Shown: positions 45,901-54,155 of the stretch, one piece after another
How positions within the stretch are numbered: the stretch's first letter is position 1
How the letters are laid out: every line of letters begins with the position of its first letter
Assembly: GCA_965203265.1 (NCBI GenBank)
Contig: CBDBBV010000002.1
Location: forward strand, 620,001-684,000
Source of the DNA: JAHRAW01 sp965203265
GTDB taxonomy: Bacteria; Pseudomonadota; Gammaproteobacteria; Arenicellales; Poriferihabitantaceae
DNA length: 64,000 nt
Direction: 5' to 3'
The notes under the pieces: model-generated
What the model saw: the letters and a program-made list of their open reading frames with translations, nothing else
The model's database searches: none
What the model was told of the DNA's origin: nothing
Position numbers and translations under genes: made by a program

Positions 45901-47784
45901 CTCGAAATCGTACAGCCATAAGGTGATGGTGGTGTCGTCGTCGCGCCGGTTGATGCGGTAGGGGCGACCGCCGAGCACGCGAATGCCCATGTTTTCGAGG
46001 ATGGGCAGGGCGTCCGAGAGGACGATGGGTTTGTGCTGGGAGTAGAGTTTGAAGCTGGCGATGCGATGGTTTACGGAGTCCGCACGGGGGCGGTAACTGA
46101 GCGCCGCGTGCATCCACTTCGGCTCGACCTGCTCCAGCAGATCGATGTCGATGATCGCCTGCTCGATGGAAAACTCGTCTCGGTAACTCCCCGGAAAGGC
46201 GTCTCGGTAGCGCGCCAGAGTGCGGTTGGCGCGTTCGTGGCCGTGCAGTTGGCGGATGGATTCGTGCAGGTTGTCGTTCCAGTCGCGCGCCATGACCTGC
46301 ACTATGCACTCGAGCTTCTCCGGATCCACGATGTTATGGGAACGTTCGCCGCAGTGGATGAGGTAGTGGATGCGGGTGAGGATGGAATCGGAGAAATACA
46401 CGTTGAACGACACCTCGTCGGCGCCGAGTTGATCCCCCAGAAACGCCTGAATGCGCTCGCGCAAGGTGCTGTTGAATAGGTCGCGGGGGATGTACACCAG
46501 ACAGGAATAGAAATGGCCGCAGATGTTGCGGTGCAGGTGCAGGCGGGTTTTGCGGCGCTCCAGATGGTTGAGCAGGGTCATGCACAGTGCGTACAGGCTG
46601 CGCGTGTCCATCTGGAAGAGTTTTTCTCGCGGCAGGGTTTCGAGGATGGATTGCAGGGTTTTGTAGCCGTGCCCGCCGGGGCGCAGGGTGCTCTCGGCGA
46701 GTATGTAGGCGGTCTTGTTGCGCAGGTGGGGGATGGCCGCGGTCGGCAGCATCGCCGACGATCTGGCGAGGAGGCCGAGAATGCAGCTGATTTTGCGCCG
46801 CCCGCCGTTATTTTCCGCATGGGAAGCGGCGTGGTCGATGAGAATGCAGTCGAGATAATCGGCGCGGTGGATGGCCGATCTGCGCCGCGACTTGGTGAAC
46901 ACCACCGGCGCGCGCTGGCCGTGCGCCAACGGCGGCAAAATGGCGTGGGCGGCGGCGGTTCCACCCTGCCGATGGGCGGCGCGCAGTACCCCCAAGAGGG
47001 ATTTTTCGTCTATGGTTTCCCGCCGCCCGTCAGTGTTCTCGGTGTTCTCGGTGCTCTCGGCGATTTCCACTTCGGCATAGCCGAGGAAGGCGAAGTTGTG
47101 GTGCTCCATCCAGCGCAGCAGTTCGCCGTGCTCGGCAAAGCCCGAATCCTGCTTGCGCGCCTCCACTTGTTCGGCCAGCGCGAGGGTGCGGCGGCGCATG
47201 GCGCGCCAGTCCTTCACCACGATTTCCAGCTCCGAAAGGACGCTGCGCAATTCCTGCCTCAGCAGTTTGTGCTCGCTTTCAGGAGTGAAGTCGATGACGA
47301 TCTGCACATAGCATTCGACCACGCCGTCGCCGCGCGCCTCCTCCCGGCTGCCCTGATAGCGGGTCATCGCTTCCATCCGGTGGCGATGGTCGCGGCGCAC
47401 TACGAAGTTGGGATGCGTGGTGCGCTGGGGCGTCTTGCGCATGGCATTCAGTTTGATCGTCAGCGAATCGATGAGGAAGGGTTTGTCGTCGGTGATGATT
47501 TGGATGATGGTTACATCCTGATCGGCGACGGATTTGCCGGGATCGTTCGGATCTTCGGGCAGGTTGTAGATTTCGATGAGCGTCTTGCCGGGCGCCCGAA
47601 CTTCGCCCAACTGCCGATGCCGCAACGCCGCATCGCGAAACGCCAAGGCTCGGCGCGGGGTGAAATCCTGCCCCGACAGCCGATGGTGGAAATTGCGCAG
47701 GAAGGCGATTTCGTCCCGCTCGGGAGGCGGCTTGACCTTTTTCTTGACGGAGGCGATGAGTTTTTCCGTAACCGCGTTTTTCAT
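42934..47784 (-). CDS. gdhB: NAD-specific glutamate dehydrogenase, large (GdhB/L-GDH) type
   Basis: 1616-residue catabolic enzyme that deaminates glutamate to 2-oxoglutarate. The roughly 700-residue N-terminal regulatory part with ACT-like modules has [19 protein letters not shown] near residue 90. The dehydrogenase core lies at about 720-1230: [32 protein letters not shown] and [18 protein letters not shown]. A C-terminal helical domain follows. Length fits the Pseudomonas/Caulobacter class. The start at 47784 (MKNAVTEKL) is preferred over 47820 because the latter lacks homology. It is divergent from tdm. Glutamate catabolism and methylated-amine breakdown both feed the ammonium/2-oxoglutarate pool, but co-regulation is only a guess. 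Confidence 0.95.
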   Translation of the reverse strand: [1616 protein letters not shown]

Positions 47785-47863
47785 GGGACGATGCGAATAC
47801 CGGTTGATTGTTGCGCGCAACGATTATACGCGACAAATCCGGCGGCGGTCGCGCTGGGCGATT

Positions 47864-47891
47864 TTGTATTGGCGGGAAAGCGGTGTATAGT
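47864..47891 (+). promoter_or_regulatory. Putative promoter of tdm, close enough for a leaderless transcript
   Basis: TTGTAT (47864-47869), 16 bases and TATAGT (47886-47891). The tdm ATG lies at 47900, about where transcription would begin, and no ribosome site is present. Confidence 0.5.
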
Positions 47892-47899
47892 AGCGCTTG

Positions 47900-50326
47900 A
47901 TGAATATCGCTCTCGACAAAATCGGCGGAAATGACCGCTTGCGCGAACCCGGTTTGGGTGTGCGGCAACCGGGTTTGGGCTTGGGTTTGGAGCGGCGCCG
48001 GGTGCCGGCCCTCGGCTTGCTGGCGTTGCCGCTGATGCGCGGGGATGAGATCGAGATCGTCGATCCGCAGGGCATGCAGGCGGCTCATCTGGCGGCATTC
48101 GATCACCACGGCGCCTGCATCACCGCCGCCCTCGGCGTGCGCGAAAACGCCACCGGCGCGCAGATGGCGCGATGCCTCGCCGGCGATGCGCCCGACGCCC
48201 GGCGACTGGCGAAGAAACTGCAGGCGCACGGCATCGATGTGGCGGATTGCGCCGTAGCCGAATTGCTCGGCGGCGAAACCCGGCCCGGAATCTCGGCGTC
48301 TTTTGTCAGCGAGGCGGACGCGCTGTGCCTGATTTGCGCGCCGGGGGAGGATATGGCGGCGGATCGTAGTGATCCTGATCGCGCCGGCGCCGGCGCCGGC
48401 GCCGGCGCCGGCGAGGCGTTGCCGCCCACCGAGCTGATCGTGTTCGTGCGGCGGGCGAACCCCCGGGCGCCGACCAACGAGGTACTGCCCGATCCGCTGG
48501 CCGACGCCCGCGCCGATATTCGCGTTGCCAAGCGCACCGCGGTGGCCTACGAAATCGCCGCGGGTGAGTACATTCAGGTGATCGATGTGGAGGGCCGCCA
48601 GTGCTCGGATTTCCAGTGCTTCGGCGTTGCCGCGCTGGACGACGGGCGGGAGCGCTGCCTCGACGCCACCACCACGCGCTCCCTCATGGGTTCCAACTAT
48701 CCCCGCCCCGGCCTGTATGCCAAGTTCTACGACATGGATTTCGAGCCGCTGGTCGAGGTGGTGCAGGACACCTGCGGTCGGCACGACAGTTTCGGCTTGG
48801 CCTGCACCGCCAAGTACTACGATGACGCCGGTTATCCGGGCCATGTAAATTGCTCGGAAAATTTCAATCTGGCGCTGGCGCCCTATTCGATCGCGCCGCG
48901 CAAGGGCTGGATGGCGATGAATCTGTTCTTCAATACCTTCTTCGACGATGCCGCCCAGTATGCCTTCGACGATCCGTGGTCGCGACCGGGGGATTATGTG
49001 CTGATGCGGGCGCTCAGAGATTTAGTGTGCGTGTCCTCGGCGTGCCCGTGCGACATCGATCCGGCCAACGGCTGGAATCCCACCGACATCCACATTCGCC
49101 TCTATTCGCGCGACAACCTGTTCAAGCGGGCTGTCGCCTTTCGCAAAACCACCGATTCCGAGCCCGAGATGACAAAAGAGACCGGCTTTCACGCGCGCAC
49201 TTCCCGCCTGACCAGAAATTACACCGAATACAACGGCTACTGGCTCGCCAACAGTTTCACCAATCTCGGCAATGTGGCGGAATACTGGGCTTGCCGCGAG
49301 CGGGTGGTGCTCACCGATCTGTCGCCGCTGCGCAAGGCCGAGGTGACCGGCTCGGATGCGGAATTGCTGATGCAGACCTGCGTTACCCGCGACATCCGCC
49401 GCCTGAGCCCGGGGCAGGTTGTCTACACGGCGATGTGCAACGAGTCCGGCGGTATGATCGACGACGGCACGGTGTTCCGGCTGGGGCGGGACAATTTGCG
49501 CTGGATCGGCGGCAACGACGCCTCGGTGCTGTGGCTACGCCGACAGGCCGGTGAACGCGGCATGCGAGTATGGGTGAAGGACTCCACCGAGCAACTGCAC
49601 AATCTGCAAGTGCAGGGCCCCCGCAGCCTCGATGTGCTGCGCGAGATCATCTGGACGCGCCCGGATCAGGCCGCCGTGGACGAGCTCGACTGGTTCCGCT
49701 TTTCCATCGCCCGCATTGGCGGCGAGACCGGGATACCGATCGTTCTGTCGCGCACGGGCTACACCGGCGAGCGCGGCTACGAGGTGTTCTGCCATCCGAA
49801 GGACGGTGCGCGGGTGTGGGATGCGCTCTGGCAGGCGGGGCAGGTGTTCGGCATTGCGCCGCTCGGTCTGGAGGCATTGGACATGCTCAGAATCGAGGCT
49901 GGGCTGATATTCGCCGGCGCCGAATTTTCGGATCAGGTCGACCCGTTCGAGGCCGGCATCGGCTTCACCGTGCCGCTCGATGGCAAGCGGGACGACTTCA
50001 TCGGTCGCGACGCCCTGCGCAGGCGAAAGGCCAGTCCTCAGCGCAAGCTGGTGGGCCTGAATGTGGCCGGCGAGCAACCTGCCGCGCACGGCGACGAGGT
50101 GTATGTGGGCCCGACTCGAGTCGGCGTCGTGACCAGCGGCGTGGTGTCGCCGATATTGCGCAGGAATATCGCACTGTGCCGCGTCAATATCGAATACGGC
50201 GAAATGGGCAGCGAACTGGAAATCGGCAAATTGGACGGCCATCAGCAGCGAATTCCGTGCGAGGTGGTGGCGTTCCCCCATTTCGATCCGCGCAAGGAGC
50301 GGGTTCGGGGGATTGGCCGAGACTGA
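47900..50326 (+). CDS. tdm: Trimethylamine N-oxide demethylase (DUF1989-GcvT fusion)
   Basis: 808-residue enzyme converting TMAO to dimethylamine and formaldehyde. The N-terminal half includes a DUF1989 domain (about 205-390) with a conserved cysteine-rich set (QCSDFQCFG, then TCGRHDSFGLACT and HVNCSENFN, then CVSSACPCD) able to bind metal. The C-terminal half (about 440-808) is an aminomethyltransferase/GcvT fold (RTGYTGERGYEVF, GLEALDMLRIEAG) that can pass formaldehyde to tetrahydrofolate. This domain pair and the adjacent tmm identify Tdm rather than glycine-cleavage GcvT. A GCGCCG microsatellite encodes an Ala-Gly run at about residues 162-172. ATG 47900 is used; a TTG just before it is the other option. 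Confidence 0.87.
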   Translation: MNIALDKIGGNDRLREPGLGVRQPGLGLGLERRRVPALGLLALPLMRGDEIEIVDPQGMQAAHLAAFDHHGACITAALGVRENATGAQMARCLAGDAPDARRLAKKLQAHGIDVADCAVAELLGGETRPGISASFVSEADALCLICAPGEDMAADRSDPDRAGAGAGAGAGEALPPTELIVFVRRANPRAPTNEVLPDPLADARADIRVAKRTAVAYEIAAGEYIQVIDVEGRQCSDFQCFGVAALDDGRERCLDATTTRSLMGSNYPRPGLYAKFYDMDFEPLVEVVQDTCGRHDSFGLACTAKYYDDAGYPGHVNCSENFNLALAPYSIAPRKGWMAMNLFFNTFFDDAAQYAFDDPWSRPGDYVLMRALRDLVCVSSACPCDIDPANGWNPTDIHIRLYSRDNLFKRAVAFRKTTDSEPEMTKETGFHARTSRLTRNYTEYNGYWLANSFTNLGNVAEYWACRERVVLTDLSPLRKAEVTGSDAELLMQTCVTRDIRRLSPGQVVYTAMCNESGGMIDDGTVFRLGRDNLRWIGGNDASVLWLRRQAGERGMRVWVKDSTEQLHNLQVQGPRSLDVLREIIWTRPDQAAVDELDWFRFSIARIGGETGIPIVLSRTGYTGERGYEVFCHPKDGARVWDALWQAGQVFGIAPLGLEALDMLRIEAGLIFAGAEFSDQVDPFEAGIGFTVPLDGKRDDFIGRDALRRRKASPQRKLVGLNVAGEQPAAHGDEVYVGPTRVGVVTSGVVSPILRRNIALCRVNIEYGEMGSELEIGKLDGHQQRIPCEVVAFPHFDPRKERVRGIGRD
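48381..48413. repeat. GCGCCG microsatellite inside tdm
   Basis: Five and a half perfect copies of GCGCCG, 33 bases, in frame within tdm and coding for alternating alanine and glycine between the N-terminal region and the DUF1989 domain. Each unit adds or removes two residues without a frameshift. Confidence 0.95.
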
Positions 50327-50397
50327 ACGATTTTTTGGAATCGCTCGGCAGAGCCGGGCGGTGATTTTTGCAACTCTACTACTATCGGAGAAATAAC

Positions 50398-51744
50398 ATG
50401 ACTCGAGTGGCTATCATCGGCGCGGGGCCTTGCGGCATTTCCCAGCTGTGCGCGTTCGCCGCGGCGGAAAAAAATCGGGCGGCGATACCCGAAATCGTCT
50501 GCTATGAGAAGCAGGACGATGTGGGCGGACTGTGGAACTACACTTGGCGCACCGGACTGGACGAATACGGCGAGTCGGTTCACAGCAGCATGTATCGCTA
50601 TCTGTGGTCGAACGGCCCCAAGGAATGTCTGGAATTTCCCGACTACACCTTCGAACAACATTTCGGCAAGCCGATCGCCTCCTATCCGCCGCGAGCGGTG
50701 CTCGCCGATTATCTTCATGGCCGGGCGGCGCAGGCCGACGTGCGCAAATACATTCGCTTCAACACGGTGGTGCGCAACGTCGCCCACGCGGATGGCAGCG
50801 GGCGCTTCGCGATTACCGCCCACGACTTGAAGAATGACACCATGTCCACCGAGATTTTCGATTATGTGGTGGTCGCGAGCGGGCATTTTTCGGTGCCCAA
50901 TACGCCGCATTTCGACGGTTTCGACCGTTGCAGCTGCCGGGTGTTGCATGCCCATGATTTTCGCGATGCGCGGGAGTTCACGGGTCAGGATATCCTGATC
51001 ATCGGTACCAGTTATTCGGCCGAGGATATCGGCTCCCAATGCCACAAGTATGGCGCGAAATCGGTGATATGCAGCTACCGCAGCGCGCCTATGGGATTCC
51101 ACTGGCCGGACACTTGGCGGGAAGTGCCGCTACTCACGCGGGTGGACGGCAACACCGCGACATTCAAGGACGGCAGTAGCGCGAATGTGGACTCGATCAT
51201 CCTGTGCACCGGCTATCTGCACCACTTTCCCTTTCTGCCGGACGACTTGCGGTTGCGAACCGGCAATCGGTTGTGGCCGTTGAATCTGTACAAGGGGGTT
51301 TTCTGGGAGGACAATCCCAAGATCATGTATCTCGGTATGCAGGATCAGTTCTACACCTTCACCATGTTCGACGCGCAGGCGTGGTATGCGCGCGACCGGA
51401 TTCTTGGCCGCATTTCCTTGCCGACTCGCGATGAAATGCGCCGCCACAGCCAAAAATGGCGGGCGCGCGAAGAAAAACTGGCCGACGACGAGCAGATGAT
51501 CCGCTTTCAGGGCGACTATATCCAAGAATTGATCGACGACACCGATTATCCGCAATACGACATCGAGGGAGTCAACCAAACCTTTCTGGAGTGGGAGCAT
51601 CACAAACACGAGGACATCATGGGGTTTCGCAACAACGCCTATCGCTCGCTGATCACCGGCAACATGCAGCCGCTACACCACACGCCGTGGCTCGAGGCTA
51701 TGGACGATTCCCTGGAGAGCTATCTCGGCGGCGAATCCGCTTGA
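50398..51744 (+). CDS. tmm: Trimethylamine monooxygenase (flavin-containing)
   Basis: 448-residue bacterial FMO oxidising trimethylamine to TMAO with NADPH and oxygen. It tracks marine Tmm closely. FAD motif [14 protein letters not shown] is followed by [20 protein letters not shown] and [18 protein letters not shown]. The FMO fingerprint region is [13 protein letters not shown], and the NADPH site [13 protein letters not shown]. The C-terminal [17 protein letters not shown] is also typical. CGGAGAAAT supplies a good ribosome site 7 bases before ATG. It lies 71 bases after tdm, so Tmm and Tdm form a two-step route trimethylamine to TMAO to dimethylamine plus formaldehyde. Confidence 0.94.
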   Translation: MTRVAIIGAGPCGISQLCAFAAAEKNRAAIPEIVCYEKQDDVGGLWNYTWRTGLDEYGESVHSSMYRYLWSNGPKECLEFPDYTFEQHFGKPIASYPPRAVLADYLHGRAAQADVRKYIRFNTVVRNVAHADGSGRFAITAHDLKNDTMSTEIFDYVVVASGHFSVPNTPHFDGFDRCSCRVLHAHDFRDAREFTGQDILIIGTSYSAEDIGSQCHKYGAKSVICSYRSAPMGFHWPDTWREVPLLTRVDGNTATFKDGSSANVDSIILCTGYLHHFPFLPDDLRLRTGNRLWPLNLYKGVFWEDNPKIMYLGMQDQFYTFTMFDAQAWYARDRILGRISLPTRDEMRRHSQKWRAREEKLADDEQMIRFQGDYIQELIDDTDYPQYDIEGVNQTFLEWEHHKHEDIMGFRNNAYRSLITGNMQPLHHTPWLEAMDDSLESYLGGESA

Positions 51745-51865
51745 GGTCGGGGCGCATGGAATGTGAGCGCGAGAATGTGAATGTGAGTGCGGCCATCCGG
51801 CGGGTTGACTTGCAGGCGAAAATTCGCTTTACTTGCATCCTACTGATTCGTCACGGAATACGAGC

Positions 51866-52246
51866 ATGGCCTCCCTAGCGTTCGACACCTACAAGGCAGT
51901 ACAAAACCTCCGGAAAGCCGGAGCCGACCAACCCTTGGCCGAAGCCGTGGTCGCCGCCATCGGCGCCGCCATGGGGGAGCACACGGCCACCAAGGCAGAT
52001 TTGGACAAGCTTGCCCAAAGCACCAAGGCCGATCTGGACAACTTCGCCCAGTTCACCAAGGCCGAGTTTCAGGATGTCCGAGCCGAGATCAGTAGCCTTG
52101 CGCAAAAAACCGAGGCCCAGATAAGCAGTCTTGCGCAAACCACCAAGGCTGATCTGGAAAGTCTTGAGCAGCGCCTGACCATTCGTCTCGGTGGTTTGGG
52201 CGTCGCCGGCATCGTCATCCTCGCAACCCTGATCAAAGTGCTGTAG
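51866..52246 (+). CDS. DUF1640-like coiled-coil protein with C-terminal membrane anchor
   Basis: 126 residues. The N-terminal FDTYKAVQNLRKAGADQPLAEAVVAAI resembles the start of DUF1640 (CCDC90/MCUR1-like) proteins. A predicted coiled coil follows, with repeated TKADLD and SLAQ-T units (about 45-105), then one membrane helix GGLGVAGIVILATLIKVL at the end. It would be tail-anchored with the coil in the cytosol. Function unknown. The start at 51866 is the first ATG with family-like sequence. The spacer before it carries an AATGTGAGTG-like repeat. Confidence 0.7.
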   Translation: MASLAFDTYKAVQNLRKAGADQPLAEAVVAAIGAAMGEHTATKADLDKLAQSTKADLDNFAQFTKAEFQDVRAEISSLAQKTEAQISSLAQTTKADLESLEQRLTIRLGGLGVAGIVILATLIKVL

Positions 52247-52393
52247 CTGCTTCGGGCAGAATGGTGGCCGCCGCCTGCAACCCCCAACCCCCAACCCCTT
52301 TTGTCCCACCGGCAATCTCAAGTACAATCTCGATCCACCCCAACCCGAATACCCCAGCGGTTTGTCATCTTCATCCGCAGTTGAACCAGCGCA

Positions 52394-52957
52394 GTGGAAG
52401 CCGCATTGAATACGCCGCAAAGCGATCCGCTGGCTGTACTGCAACGACTCGAGGACGCCAGTCTTGGCGAAGAAGGGAGTGCGTTCGTGTGGAATCGGGC
52501 GGCGGTCTGGCACGGATTTGCATTCTCCATCGAGGAGCTCAATCTGGTGGTGCCGCTCGCCGTCGGCGCGGGAATCGTGCCGGAGCGTTCGCTGTTGCCG
52601 TCGCCGTTGCTGCCGTTGCCGTTGAGCCGGGAGTGGGTCGTGGGCATGGTGAACATTCGCGGGGAAGTCCACACGGTGGTCGATTTTGCTAGATTCATCG
52701 GCCGCTCCGCGGCTACCGTCGAGAGCGTGAATCTCCTGCTACTGTCCAATGATGTGTGCAAAAGCGCGCTGTTGCTGGATGGCCGCATCAGCCTGCGGGC
52801 ATTCGACTGCAATTTGCCTGAAGCGGATCCTGCCACGGCCGCCCCATCCCTCGCGCCCCTCTTGAGCGCGCTGCTGTGGGAAGGCGAGCAGCCGTGGGGG
52901 GTGATTGATGTCGAGGCGTTGCTGGGCGCGGAAAATTTCGTCGATGTCGCGCGATGA
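52394..52957 (+). CDS. CheW-domain protein, PilI-like
   Basis: 187-residue adaptor of the CheW fold. The family core is AFSIEELNLVVPL, then LPLSREWVVGMVNIRGEVHTVVDFARFIGR, and a C-terminal GEQPWGVIDVEALLGAENFVDVA. It resembles PilI of the twitching-motility chemosensory system more than flagellar CheW. CheW proteins link receptor tips to the kinase. The start is a GTG; no ribosome site is evident. It heads a cluster with a PilJ-like receptor and a ChpA-like protein, and no pilus genes are in the window. Confidence 0.78.
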   Translation: MEAALNTPQSDPLAVLQRLEDASLGEEGSAFVWNRAAVWHGFAFSIEELNLVVPLAVGAGIVPERSLLPSPLLPLPLSREWVVGMVNIRGEVHTVVDFARFIGRSAATVESVNLLLLSNDVCKSALLLDGRISLRAFDCNLPEADPATAAPSLAPLLSALLWEGEQPWGVIDVEALLGAENFVDVAR

Positions 52958-52984
52958 CGATGTATGAGAAAAGAATAACGTGAT

Positions 52985-54142
52985 ATGCCGATGTTCAAGA
53001 CTGCGCCCGTGAACGCCGCCTACAGCCGCCCTATCACCGGCTGGCAAACCGCTTGTTGGGTTTTGCTGCTGCTGGGCGCATTGGGCGGGCTGATGTATTC
53101 CCACTATTCGCCCAACCCGAACGATCTCGCGGAGATCGGCACGACGGCGTCGGCGTCAACGTCAACTCAGGCGACCGCCGCCGCTGGTCGCGCCGAAACG
53201 CTGAGATTTTCGCTCTGGCTACTCGGCGCGGTGGCCCTTCTGGGATTGTTGTGGAATCTGCTCCGCCACGCCCAACGCGCCGAAAAAGCGTTCGCCCGAC
53301 TACGCGGCAATGCGCAGATCGCCTGCGACGAGATCACCGGCGCAACCGCAAGCGCCGAAAACGCCATCGCCCAGTGGAAGGTCGGCGCGCACACTCAGGC
53401 CGAGGAACTTCGCGTTGCCGCTCAGGGGGTTTCCGCTTTGGCCGAGGCAATCACGCGGATCAGCGAGTCCGCGGCGCAATCCAGCGAGCGGGCGAGTCAT
53501 TCGACTCAGGTCTTGGAAAAGGGCATGGCGGCCGCAGGCGACGCCGTTGCCGCGCTCAACAACACCCGCACTCGGATGGAAGTTGCCGCCGAACGCCTCG
53601 GCGAAAGCGCCCGACGAATCGGCGAGACCGCTGGGATCATCCGCGACTCGGGCGCTCAGGCCGATCTGATCTTCCTCAACATTTCGATTCAGACGGCCAG
53701 AGCAGGTGGAGCCGGGCGCGAATGTGCCGAGGCCGCGGATGAAATGCGGCGCTTGGGCGAGCGCTCGGCCTGGGGGGCGGGCGAAATCGGCGAACTGGCG
53801 CGGCAACTGCAGGACGGCGCCGACGGCGTCATCGCCGCCATGCAAGCCGCCGCCGGAGAACTATCTGCCGGCGCGGCGCTGGTCGATGAAATCGGGCGGG
53901 CGCTGGAAGAAATCGAGGGAAGCGGTCGGGAATTGCTGGCAGCCACCGACTTGGCGGCCACCGATGCCGCCGGTGAAGCCGCCCGTGCACAAGCAGTCGG
54001 CGAAGCATTGGGCACGCTCGAACGCACCGCCGAGCAGGCGAACAAGCGAGTGTCGGCGATTGCGCACGATGTCGGAAAAGCGAAGCTCGCGGCACGCGAA
54101 TTGACCGGTGTGGGCACGACCGGTATGCCGTCTACTGGGTAG
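52985..54142 (+). CDS. Methyl-accepting chemotaxis-like receptor, PilJ-like, minimal sensor
   Basis: 385 residues with two membrane helices (about 20-38 and 74-93) enclosing a periplasmic loop of only about 35 residues, far smaller than PilJ's sensor. No HAMP domain is obvious. The cytosolic signalling hairpin tip is FLNISIQTARAGGAGRECAE...ADEMRRLGERS (about 230-261). It keeps the LN-SIQ and AGGAGR features of PilJ but is diverged from the standard receptor tip. Such a short loop is unlikely to bind a small ligand directly. It lies between the PilI-like and ChpA-like genes on the same strand. Confidence 0.75.
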   Translation: MPMFKTAPVNAAYSRPITGWQTACWVLLLLGALGGLMYSHYSPNPNDLAEIGTTASASTSTQATAAAGRAETLRFSLWLLGAVALLGLLWNLLRHAQRAEKAFARLRGNAQIACDEITGATASAENAIAQWKVGAHTQAEELRVAAQGVSALAEAITRISESAAQSSERASHSTQVLEKGMAAAGDAVAALNNTRTRMEVAAERLGESARRIGETAGIIRDSGAQADLIFLNISIQTARAGGAGRECAEAADEMRRLGERSAWGAGEIGELARQLQDGADGVIAAMQAAAGELSAGAALVDEIGRALEEIEGSGRELLAATDLAATDAAGEAARAQAVGEALGTLERTAEQANKRVSAIAHDVGKAKLAARELTGVGTTGMPSTG

Positions 54143-54155
54143 GCGGCCAACCATC

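Noticed and set aside
43126..45921. A 931-codon plus-strand frame opposite gdhB
   Set aside because: The minus strand encodes conserved GDH motifs over the same span; the plus-strand product is a Val/Gly/Ala-rich shadow without motifs.
47900..50326. Glycine-cleavage T protein (gcvT)
   Set aside because: The GcvT fold is only the C-terminal half; the DUF1989 domain, the full length and the adjacent tmm fit TMAO demethylase, and no gcvH or gcvP is present.
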